NCBI GenBank assembly: GCA_028284565.1
Contig: JANQRM010000569.1
Coordinates: 1 to 15,550 of the forward strand
Direction of reading: 5' to 3'
DNA: 15,550 bases
DNA from: Anaerolineae bacterium
Lineage (GTDB): Bacteria > Chloroflexota > Anaerolineae > Aggregatilineales > Phototrophicaceae
Of this stretch, positions 7,271 to 13,804 are shown in pieces (the stretch's first letter is position 1; every line of letters starts with the position of its first letter). The notes under the pieces were generated by a model that was not told the origin of the DNA, searched no databases, and saw only the letters and a program-made list of their open reading frames with translations. The position numbers and the translations under genes are program-made.

Positions 7271-9232
7271 ATGACGATGAGCCGTTTTGCAAACCTTCTC
7301 AGCCCCATACAGATTGGTGCATTATCCGTAAAAAATCGGGTGATGATTACCGCGCATACCACGAACTTCAGTGAGCAAGGTATCCCCACCGAAAAGGATG
7401 TGGCTTACTATCGGGAACGGGCGCGTGGCGGTGCTGGATTGATTATCATCGGCGCATTACGTATCCATCCGACGACACTCAATTCACCCCTTAATATCAT
7501 GGCATTTCTGCCAGAGATTGTGCCGATATTTCAGCGAATAAGTTCGGCAATTCATGAACACGGTGCAAAAGTTATCGGGCAGATTTTGCATATGGGACGA
7601 CAGATTTATCCCGGATACAGTCGCACACCTCCATGGTCGCCTTCCCCGATTCCTTGTCCCATCAACAAGGTTGTTCCCCACAAAATGACCCAAGCCGAAA
7701 TCAAGGAAATCATTGATCATTTCGTCATCACCGCAGGGCATGCCAAAGCAGGGGGGATGGATGGCGTTGAGATTCACGGTGCTCATGGTTATCTCGTCCA
7801 GCAATTTATGTCCCCATGGAGCAACCATCGCACGGATGACTATGGCGGTAGCCTCGAAAATCGAATGCGCTTTGCCTATGAAGTGATTGAAGCAGTACGC
7901 AATGAGGTCGGGAAAGAGTTTGTCGTCGGTTTTCGCTTGAGTGGAGAAGAATTTACTGAAGGCGGGCTAGACATCACACAGATGCAGGGTATCAGCCGAT
8001 TATTGTGCGATACAGGTCAGCTGGACTATTTGTCTGTATCGCAGAGCAATTACAATCCACACAGCTTCCAGACGATGATACCCGACATGCACTTCCCCCG
8101 CGCACCCTATACTTATCTATCGGCGACGATTAAAGATAGTGTAGGGGATATGCCTGTCTTCACAGTTGGACGCATCCTTGATACGATGCAAGCGGAAGAA
8201 ATTCTCGCAAACGGTTCAGCCGATATGGTGGGGATGACCCGCGCGCACATCGCTGACCCCGAAATCGTCAAGAAAGCCACCGAAAACCGCCTTGATGATA
8301 TTCGTCTCTGCATCGGGTGTAATCAAGGCTGTGCCGACCAGATTCACAAGCGTAATCCAATGACCTGTCTACAAAATCCAGCGGTGGGCTTTGAGCAATC
8401 ACGTGGTGTTGAAGCCTATCAGAAACAAGTTGCAAATCCACGAAAAGTAATTGTCATCGGTGGGGGTGTGGCGGGTATGGAAACCGCTATCGTCGCACAA
8501 CAGCGTGGACATCATGTCACCCTATATGAAGCCAGTCATCAACTTGGTGGACAAATCAACACCTTAGTCCAAGTGCCAGAACGTGCAGAGTTCTATGATA
8601 CCGTGCGCTGGCGCATCCACATGCTGGAACAACTCGGTGTAGATATTCATATGAACACGCTCGTTACAACAGACATGCTACAAGACTTGTTGGCGGATGT
8701 CGTTGTTCTGGCGACAGGTGCAACACCTAGACAACACACTATATCAGGCTTCTCTGCAGAAAAAATCTTCAGTGTGGAGCAATTGTTGGACGAGTCACCT
8801 GCTTTGGGGGAACGAATCTTGCTGATTGATGGCGTGCGACATTATCGCGCGACTGCGACTGCTGAACATCTGGCACGGCTAGGGAAGACTGTGATTGTGC
8901 TGACAAAAGAAGAGAATACAGGCGGTGACATCCCCAAAATCAATTTTGTGGGCGTAATGGAACGCTTCGCCGAATTAAAAATCCGCATCATCTCCCGCGC
9001 CAAAGTATCGCATGCTGATGGCAATACCATTTTCTATGAACAAGGAGGCTTTACTTGCCAGCTTGAGGATATAAATAGCATCGTGATGGCAATGCCACGT
9101 GAGGCAAGCAACTCACTTCACACACGAATGAATGATCTATTTGATGACGTGTATCTGGTCGGTGATTGTCTTTCACCTCGACGTGCGCTTGAAGCCATCT
9201 GGGATGGGCATCAAGTGGGTTGGGAAATATAG
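7271..9232 (+). CDS. NADH:flavin oxidoreductase / old yellow enzyme family iron-sulfur flavoprotein (2,4-dienoyl-CoA reductase / trimethylamine dehydrogenase type)
   Basis: The 653-residue protein has the three-part layout of the 2,4-dienoyl-CoA reductase (FadH) and trimethylamine dehydrogenase family. Residues 1 to about 340 are the FMN-binding TIM barrel, with HGAHGYLVQQF (H169, H172, Y174) and RTDDYGGSLENRMRF. A [4Fe-4S] motif follows: C347, C350, C354 and C366 in the family spacing CX2CX3CX11C. A Rossmann domain has GGGVAG at 397-402 and an ATGATPR motif. The second nucleotide fold reads LLIDGVRHYRATATAEHLA and lacks GxGxxG, as in trimethylamine dehydrogenase. The residue matching that enzyme's flavin-linking cysteine appears to be threonine (ITAHTTN), so no covalent 6-S-cysteinyl FMN is expected. 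Likely a C=C reductase or amine/ether-type dehydrogenase; the substrate is unknown. An ATG at 7277 would be better spaced from AGGT at 7265-7268 and would shorten it by two residues. Confidence 0.9.
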   Translation: MTMSRFANLLSPIQIGALSVKNRVMITAHTTNFSEQGIPTEKDVAYYRERARGGAGLIIIGALRIHPTTLNSPLNIMAFLPEIVPIFQRISSAIHEHGAKVIGQILHMGRQIYPGYSRTPPWSPSPIPCPINKVVPHKMTQAEIKEIIDHFVITAGHAKAGGMDGVEIHGAHGYLVQQFMSPWSNHRTDDYGGSLENRMRFAYEVIEAVRNEVGKEFVVGFRLSGEEFTEGGLDITQMQGISRLLCDTGQLDYLSVSQSNYNPHSFQTMIPDMHFPRAPYTYLSATIKDSVGDMPVFTVGRILDTMQAEEILANGSADMVGMTRAHIADPEIVKKATENRLDDIRLCIGCNQGCADQIHKRNPMTCLQNPAVGFEQSRGVEAYQKQVANPRKVIVIGGGVAGMETAIVAQQRGHHVTLYEASHQLGGQINTLVQVPERAEFYDTVRWRIHMLEQLGVDIHMNTLVTTDMLQDLLADVVVLATGATPRQHTISGFSAEKIFSVEQLLDESPALGERILLIDGVRHYRATATAEHLARLGKTVIVLTKEENTGGDIPKINFVGVMERFAELKIRIISRAKVSHADGNTIFYEQGGFTCQLEDINSIVMAMPREASNSLHTRMNDLFDDVYLVGDCLSPRRALEAIWDGHQVGWEI

Positions 9233-9236
9233 GAGG
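9231..9236 (+). promoter_or_regulatory. Ribosome-binding site that decides the SnoaL-like protein start
   Basis: AGGAGG overlaps the stop of the preceding gene and sits four bases before ATG 9241. This argues against the in-frame ATG at 9220, which lies inside the preceding gene. Confidence 0.7.
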
Positions 9237-9240
9237 TCGA

Positions 9241-9639
9241 ATGTCTGCAGTAGAGATTGTAAAAACCTTCTTACACACGATGGAAGCACGCGACCTTGAG
9301 TCTGCGCAAGCCATGATGTCGGATAAAGCAGTAATTGTCTTTCCTAATAACAAGACCTTCGCTTCACAACACGAGATGGTTGCCAACGCAAAAGGACGGT
9401 ATCAGTGGGTGAAGAAAACCTTCGACACGATTGACCACTTCACACGCGACGATGGGGCAGAAGTTGTTTATATCATGGGGACACTCTATGGCGTGAATAT
9501 GCAGGATGTGCCTTTTGAAGGCATTCGCTATATTGACCGATTTGTGGTGAAAGCCAACAAAATCATTGAGCAATCCGTCTGGAATGACCTCGTTGAAAGT
9601 GGCGTTTTGACGAGGACGAATGAAGTTGAAGGAGCGTAA
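9241..9639 (+). CDS. SnoaL/NTF2-like small protein
   Basis: The predicted 132-residue protein begins SAVEIVKTFLHTMEARDLESAQAMMSDKAVIVFP. This is the helix-helix-strand pattern of NTF2-like/SnoaL-like proteins, in which the opening helices cap a curved sheet around a pocket; later strands read EVVYIMGTLYGVNMQDVPFEGIRYIDRFVVKANKIIEQSVWND. Members include isomerases, dehydratases, cyclases and non-catalytic binders, so the role cannot be fixed. No transmembrane segment or signal peptide is visible. It lies between the flavoprotein gene and the lyase gene with tight spacing, so it probably handles the same intermediate, for example as a dehydratase or isomerase. ATG 9241 is chosen for the AGGAGG site directly upstream. 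Fold assignment is fairly good, function is open. Confidence 0.75.
   Translation: MSAVEIVKTFLHTMEARDLESAQAMMSDKAVIVFPNNKTFASQHEMVANAKGRYQWVKKTFDTIDHFTRDDGAEVVYIMGTLYGVNMQDVPFEGIRYIDRFVVKANKIIEQSVWNDLVESGVLTRTNEVEGA
9629..9634 (+). promoter_or_regulatory. Ribosome-binding site for the TTG-started lyase gene
   Basis: AAGGAG at the end of the SnoaL-like gene lies seven bases before TTG 9642, the only sensible start for the lyase. Confidence 0.6.
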
Positions 9640-9641
9640 GT

Positions 9642-10526
9642 TTGTCTAAGCGCATTGAGATCATTGAAGTGGGACCACGAGATGGCTTGCAACGTGAGGA
9701 GACCCCTATCTCCACCGAGGACAAAATCCGCATGATCCATCAGCTTGTGGATGCCGGAATCAAATCGATACAGGTCACATCCTTTGTGCATCCGAAATAT
9801 GTCCCACAAATGGCAGATGCAGAAGTGGTATGTCGAGGACTCAATAAACAAGAGGGCGTGATCTATAGTGGCTTAGTGCTGAATATGAAAGGGCTAGACC
9901 GCGCGCACAATGCAGGCTTAACTGATGTGGATATGTCAATCTCTGCAAGCAACAGCCATAGCCAGAAAAATGCCAACCGTACACTCGACGAAGCAATGGC
10001 AGGCTTCAAAGCGATGGTCGCCAGAGCGAAAGAACTCAACCTCACTATACGCGCTGGAATACAATGTGCTTTTGGTTATTATGAACCCGATGTCACCCAA
10101 GACTTGGTACTCGATATTGCCAAGCAACAGATTGCTTTAGGCGTGAAATCTCTCTCTCTAGCGGATTCAACGGGCATGGCAAACCCCACACAAATCAAAA
10201 CCATGCTGACAGCTCTCCAACCAATCGTGGGGGATACACCAATTATCTTGCACCTACATGATACGCGCGGAATGGGCTTAGCCAATGTGGTCGCCGCCAT
10301 CGAAGCCGGATGCTCACGTTTTGATACAGCTTTTGGCGGGATGGGTGGATGCAACTTTATTCCGGAGGCGTTGGGGAACATCGCCACAGAAGACACGGTG
10401 AACATGCTCCATGCAATGGACTATGAAACAGGCGTGGATATTCAGAAAGTCGCAGACGTATCCAAAATGTTACAAGACCTCATCGGACAACGATTACCTG
10501 GCAAAATGTATCAACTAGTCGGATAA
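9642..10526 (+). CDS. HMG-CoA lyase family protein, candidate (R)-citramalyl-CoA lyase
   Basis: The 294-residue TIM-barrel protein has the family N-terminus IEIIEVGPRDGLQ, where R13 and D14 match the catalytic arginine and metal-binding aspartate of HMG-CoA lyase, and the metal histidines H204 and H206 in LHLHDTRGMG. SLADSTGMA and the mobile-loop cysteine C237 in GGMGGCNFIPEALGN complete the set. The usual loop reads GGCP(Y/F)APGA, so the residues after the cysteine differ and the substrate may not be HMG-CoA. The family splits 3-hydroxy-3-methyl acyl-CoAs into an acyl-CoA and a keto acid. Chloroflexus aurantiacus has an R-citramalyl-CoA lyase of this family working with a class III CoA-transferase. 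A hydro-lyase and such a transferase follow here, so cleavage of citramalyl-CoA or an alkyl analogue to a 2-oxoacid is a reasonable inference. TTG start with AAGGAG seven bases upstream. Confidence 0.85.
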   Translation: MSKRIEIIEVGPRDGLQREETPISTEDKIRMIHQLVDAGIKSIQVTSFVHPKYVPQMADAEVVCRGLNKQEGVIYSGLVLNMKGLDRAHNAGLTDVDMSISASNSHSQKNANRTLDEAMAGFKAMVARAKELNLTIRAGIQCAFGYYEPDVTQDLVLDIAKQQIALGVKSLSLADSTGMANPTQIKTMLTALQPIVGDTPIILHLHDTRGMGLANVVAAIEAGCSRFDTAFGGMGGCNFIPEALGNIATEDTVNMLHAMDYETGVDIQKVADVSKMLQDLIGQRLPGKMYQLVG

Positions 10527-10558
10527 ACACAAGATAGCACACAATAGGAACGCGATTA

Positions 10559-11815
10559 ATGGGACAAACTGTAGCTGAGAAGATCATTTCTCAACATGCG
10601 GGGCAACAAGTACAAGCTGGCGATTTAGCTATTGTGGATGTGGATGGCGTGATGGCTACAGATGCAACGGGTCCCTTCACCATCCAAGCCTTTCGTGAGA
10701 TGGATGGAACTAAATTATGGGATGCCAGCCGTGTATCACTGGTTCTGGATCATGCCACCCCCGCACCTAATGAACGCATCAGCAATTTACACCAACTCTT
10801 ACGTGAGTTTTCATCCGAAATGGGCAATCACTTCTACGATGTTGGCGAGGGAATCTGTCATCAACTCATGATTGAAAATGAGCATGTCAAACCCGGCGAT
10901 ATTTTTCTGGGTGCAGATAGCCATACCACCAGCTATGGTGCGCTCAATGCTTTTGCGGTGGGAGTGGGTTCAACCGATTTAGCGGCAGTGATGCTCACAG
11001 GGAAAACATGGCTTAAAGTCCCCGAATCCATTCGTTTAGAACTCGTCGGTAAATTACCAAAAGGGATTACTGCTAAAGATTTGATTCTCTATCTCGTTGG
11101 GAAGATTGGCATTGCAGGCGCAACCTATATGTCAGTTGAATATATTGGCGAAGCCATCGAAGATTTTACACTCGCCAGTCGTATTGTCCTTGCAAATATG
11201 GCGGCAGAAATGGGCGCAAAAGCCGGACTGGTTGACCCCACAGGTTTAGACCTTTGGTATGACTGGCAACCCACTATTGCAGATGACGATGCGAGCTATA
11301 CAATTCAGCATACAATTGAAGTCTCTCAACTCAAGCCACAAATAGCATTGCCCAATTTACCTAGCAATGTCCATGATATAGATGTGGTATTGGGGACAAA
11401 AGTCCAACAGGCATTTATCGGTTCATGTACGAATGCTCGTCTGGAAGATTTGCAACTTGCCGCCCGCATCCTAAACGGCAAAAAAGTGAATCAGCAAGTC
11501 CGCCTGATGATTTATCCAGCTTCCCGCAAAATTTACAACGATGCCCTTGCTGATGGCACGATTGCGACTCTCTCCCAAGCTGGCGCGACCATCTTTAATT
11601 CTGGCTGTGGTCCCTGTGTAGGGACACTTGGCGGTGTGCCAGCCGATGGCGATGTCATCATCAGTAGTACCAACCGTAACTTTCGGGGGCGTATGGGCAA
11701 CCCCAATGCAGAAATATATCTGGGTTCACCTGCAGTCGTCGCTGCCTCTGCGCTGACAGGTGAAATTACCAATCCTGCTGATGTATTGGACGAAACTGAA
11801 TGGGAGATGCTCTAA
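10559..11815 (+). CDS. Aconitase-family hydro-lyase large subunit (LeuC-like, 3-isopropylmalate dehydratase/homoaconitase type)
   Basis: The 418-residue protein is the catalytic, iron-sulfur subunit of a two-part hydro-lyase. The cluster cysteines are visible: C290 in GSCTNARLEDL, and C350 and C353 in NSGCGPCVGTLGG. Other family motifs are VLDHATPAPNE at about 62-72, GDIFLGADSHTTSYGALNAFAVGVGSTDLA, and SSTNRNFRGRMGNPNAEIYLGSPAVVAASAL. The length (about 418) fits the archaeal-type LeuC/homoaconitase group rather than the longer enterobacterial LeuC. Related pairs isomerise isopropylmalate or homocitrate, or hydrate citraconate or dimethylmaleate. The setting beside a CoA-transferase and a CoA-ester lyase, with no leuA or leuB in view, favours a catabolic hydratase over leucine synthesis. 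AGGAA at 10546-10550 precedes the ATG by eight bases. The stop overlaps the small-subunit start. Confidence 0.9.
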   Translation: MGQTVAEKIISQHAGQQVQAGDLAIVDVDGVMATDATGPFTIQAFREMDGTKLWDASRVSLVLDHATPAPNERISNLHQLLREFSSEMGNHFYDVGEGICHQLMIENEHVKPGDIFLGADSHTTSYGALNAFAVGVGSTDLAAVMLTGKTWLKVPESIRLELVGKLPKGITAKDLILYLVGKIGIAGATYMSVEYIGEAIEDFTLASRIVLANMAAEMGAKAGLVDPTGLDLWYDWQPTIADDDASYTIQHTIEVSQLKPQIALPNLPSNVHDIDVVLGTKVQQAFIGSCTNARLEDLQLAARILNGKKVNQQVRLMIYPASRKIYNDALADGTIATLSQAGATIFNSGCGPCVGTLGGVPADGDVIISSTNRNFRGRMGNPNAEIYLGSPAVVAASALTGEITNPADVLDETEWEML

Positions 11816-12306
11816 TGCTAAGAGGAACGGTGCATGTCTATGGCGACAATATTGATACGGATAGAATCATCCCCGGTAAATATACCAAAACGCTCGATTC
11901 CAGCCAGCTTGCCGCCCATGTCTTAGAAGACCTTGACCCCGACTTTCGGCAACGCGTTCAAGTAGGCGATATTCTTGTTGCGGGAGACAATTTCGGCACA
12001 GGCTCTTCTCGTGAACAAGCCCCGATTGCGATTAAAGCGGTGGGGGTTTCAGTGGTGGTTGCCCAATCCTTTGCGCGTATTTTTTTCCGTAATGCCATCA
12101 ATATTGGTCTCCCTGTGGTCGAAGTTCCCAATCACACCATTCAATCAGGACATCAAATCGCAGTCGATTTAGCCAATGGAACTGTCAATAATTTGACAAC
12201 AGGTGAACAGTACACAGCCACACAAATGCCACAGGTCATGATAGATATTCTCAATCAAGGCGGGCTGGTGAATTATCTCAAACAAAACGGTACCTATCGG
12301 GTATAA
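11815..12306 (+). CDS. Aconitase-family hydro-lyase small subunit (LeuD-like)
   Basis: The 163-residue protein is the swivel-domain partner of the LeuC-like subunit. It shows VYGDNIDTDRIIPGKY at about 7-22 and the strongly conserved GDNFGTGSSREQAP around 60, followed by VVVAQSFARIFFRNAINIGLPVVE. In the substrate-recognition loop after the NIDTD motif, where isopropylmalate and homoaconitate enzymes usually have YLRT- or YLRY-like sequences, this protein has YTKT. That change in a specificity loop is compatible with a different substrate. The start is ATG 11815, sharing one base with the LeuC-like stop (TAATG), with GGGAG at 11802-11806 eight bases upstream. The in-frame ATG at 11800 would add five residues and lacks a ribosome site of comparable spacing. 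Confidence 0.88.
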   Translation: MLRGTVHVYGDNIDTDRIIPGKYTKTLDSSQLAAHVLEDLDPDFRQRVQVGDILVAGDNFGTGSSREQAPIAIKAVGVSVVVAQSFARIFFRNAINIGLPVVEVPNHTIQSGHQIAVDLANGTVNNLTTGEQYTATQMPQVMIDILNQGGLVNYLKQNGTYRV

Positions 12307-12310
12307 AAGC

Positions 12311-13495
12311 ATGTCGGAACAGGAACTCCCTCTACAAAATATCCGCGTCCTCGAATTCTCTCATGCGGTGATGGGACCCGCCACCGGGCTAGTCCTCGCC
12401 GACTTAGGTGCAGAAGTCATCCGTATAGAACGCACCCCCAACGGCGATCCCACACGCCGACTCAAAGGCTTTGGAACAGGTTACTTCACCTATTACAATC
12501 GCAACAAAAAGAGTATGGCTGTCAACCTCAAAGATGAACAAGGACAAGAGATTGTCCACAAATTACTGAAAACGACGGATGTGCTGATAGAGAACTTCGG
12601 ACCCGGCACGATGGAACGACTCGGCTTGGGTTATGACGAACTGAAAGAGCAGTATCCCCAACTCATCTACTGCACTCTAAAAGGCTTTTTGACGGGTCCC
12701 TATGAGAAACGCCCTGCCTTAGATGAAGTCGTACAAATGATGTCGGGTTTAGCCTACATGACCGGACCTCCTGGACAACCCTTACGTGCTGGTGCATCCA
12801 TCGTCGATATTATGGGCGGAACCTATGGCGCAATGTCGGTGCTAATTGCCATCATGGAGCGCGCTAGCAGTGGGCGAGGCAAGCTGGTCAAAAATGGTTT
12901 ATATGAGACAGCCGCTTTTATCATGGGGCAACACATGGCGTACAGTGCCATTGCTGATGTCGAGATTCCGCCAATGCCAGCGCGCGTGAGTGCATGGGCA
13001 ATTTATCGTATCTTTGAGACTGCGGATCATCAACAAGTCTTCATTGGGATTACGAGTGACAAGCATTGGGAAAACTTCTGTCAGGTCTTTGGGCGCGACG
13101 ACTTAGGTACTCGTGATGACCTGCAACATAACAACCAGCGCATCGATGCACGTGATTGGTTGCAACCCGAACTAGAAACCTTCTTCAAAACCATGACCAA
13201 AGCCGAGATTATTGAAAAAGCTGACAAAGCCCAGATTCCTTTTGCGCCCATCGCCCGCCCAGAAGACCTCTTTGATGACCCACAACTCAATGGAGGAGAC
13301 AGTCTAGTTGATGTCACCTTGCCTGATAAACGCACTACAAAACTCCCCAAGTTGCCGATGTCCATTGAGGGGCACGATTTTGATTTGCGGTTGGAAGCTC
13401 CTTCCGTCGGCGAACATACGAATGCTCTCTTGCATGAACTTGGGTATGATGAACATCAGATTACTAACCTAAAAAACAAGCAAGTCATTGCATAA
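12311..13495 (+). CDS. CaiB/BaiF class III CoA-transferase, candidate dicarboxylate CoA-transferase
   Basis: The 394-residue product opens with PLQNIRVLEFSHAVMGPATGLVLADLGAEVIRIER, the standard class III start, then VNLKDEQGQEIVHKLLKTTDVLIENFGPGTMERLGLGYDEL. D166 in AGASIVDIMGGTYG matches the nucleophilic aspartate (D169 in formyl-CoA transferase) that forms the acyl-anhydride and then the aspartyl-CoA intermediate. Members move CoA between carboxylic acids; known donors and acceptors include succinyl-CoA with citramalate, mesaconate or itaconate. Located four bases after the LeuD-like gene, it probably activates the hydrated product before cleavage by the lyase encoded upstream. The protein is full length with the normal C-terminal VGEHTNALLHELGY. 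It is the last gene of the operon; a palindrome follows five bases after the stop. Confidence 0.92.
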   Translation: MSEQELPLQNIRVLEFSHAVMGPATGLVLADLGAEVIRIERTPNGDPTRRLKGFGTGYFTYYNRNKKSMAVNLKDEQGQEIVHKLLKTTDVLIENFGPGTMERLGLGYDELKEQYPQLIYCTLKGFLTGPYEKRPALDEVVQMMSGLAYMTGPPGQPLRAGASIVDIMGGTYGAMSVLIAIMERASSGRGKLVKNGLYETAAFIMGQHMAYSAIADVEIPPMPARVSAWAIYRIFETADHQQVFIGITSDKHWENFCQVFGRDDLGTRDDLQHNNQRIDARDWLQPELETFFKTMTKAEIIEKADKAQIPFAPIARPEDLFDDPQLNGGDSLVDVTLPDKRTTKLPKLPMSIEGHDFDLRLEAPSVGEHTNALLHELGYDEHQITNLKNKQVIA

Positions 13496-13499
13496 TCCC

Positions 13500-13515
13500 T
13501 TTGAGTTAACTCAAA
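13500..13515. repeat. 16-bp perfect palindrome downstream of the operon
   Basis: TTTGAGTTAACTCAAA is self-complementary over all 16 bases and begins four bases after the CoA-transferase stop. As RNA it could form only a six-pair A/T-rich stem with a TTAA loop and lacks an adjacent T-run, so it is a poor terminator. It could be an operator for an unidentified regulator. It is not the LacI-type site found further on: both contain TGAG and CTCA, but separated by four rather than six bases. Confidence 0.55.
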
Positions 13516-13552
13516 CTATTTACTTCACAACTATTTTGTCTTTTTCCCGGCA

Positions 13553-13732
13553 ATGGCGGCACTTTGTCCGGTGGCGACGGTGTTTGTCCCCAGCCGAGAT
13601 GGTATCAGCCATGACCCACCCGAGTACATGTCGACAGAAGATTGTATGTTGGTTGCGCGGGTATTGATGGGCGGGTTGCTTCAGTTGGATGCGATGCTAG
13701 AAGAAGAGGATAGGAATTGTGTCATGAGTTGA
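13553..13732 (+). pseudogene. 3' remnant of an M20-family hydrolase (N-carbamoyl-L-amino acid hydrolase / allantoate amidohydrolase type)
   Basis: The 59 codons encode MAALCPVATVFVPSRDGISH followed by DPPEYMSTED and a final helix VARVLMGGLLQLDAMLEEE. This is the C-terminal end of Zn-dependent M20 hydantoinase/carbamoylase-type enzymes, whose late motif FVPS..GISH.P.E contributes a metal-binding histidine. A full enzyme has roughly 400 or more residues; everything before this segment, including the other metal ligands, is missing, and in-frame sequence upstream of 13553 shows no family resemblance before a stop at 13502-13504. There is no ribosome site before ATG 13553. The piece ends at a normal stop, so it is best read as the leftover 3' end of a deleted gene. 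Recognition of the motif is confident; exact family member is not. Confidence 0.72.
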
Positions 13733-13736
13733 AAAA

Positions 13737-13765
13737 TTGACACATGGATGAAGGCATGATAGACT
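13737..13765 (+). promoter_or_regulatory. Sigma-70-type promoter of the LacI-family gene
   Basis: TTGACA at 13737-13742 is a perfect -35 box, followed after 17 bases by TAGACT at 13760-13765 (four of six matches to the -10 consensus). The expected start, about 13772, falls within the palindromic operator, the arrangement for repression by steric block. Confidence 0.6.
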
Positions 13766-13766
13766 G

Positions 13767-13784
13767 AATGAGAACGTTCTCATT
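13767..13784. promoter_or_regulatory. LacI-type operator O1 (18-bp perfect palindrome)
   Basis: AATGAGAACGTTCTCATT is self-complementary over 18 bases with a central CG, the step into which LacI-family hinge-helix leucines insert. It overlaps the predicted transcription start of the adjacent LacI-family gene and recurs downstream of that gene, so it is very probably the repressor's own site. Confidence 0.85.
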
Positions 13785-13804
13785 TATAGGTATGCTTATT
13801 TTTT

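Noticed and set aside
9220..9240. Longer SnoaL-like start at ATG 9220
   Set aside because: It lies inside the preceding gene, while AGGAGG sits just before ATG 9241.
11800..11814. Longer LeuD-like start at ATG 11800
   Set aside because: ATG 11815 has a well-spaced GGGAG, the common TAATG coupling and a typical LeuD N-terminus.
13500..13515. Intrinsic terminator of the operon
   Set aside because: The stem would be six A/T-rich pairs and no T-run follows directly; a T-rich stretch at 13534-13545 is too far away.
13553..13732. Independent small gene of 59 codons
   Set aside because: No ribosome site, and the sequence is the recognisable tail of a much larger enzyme family.
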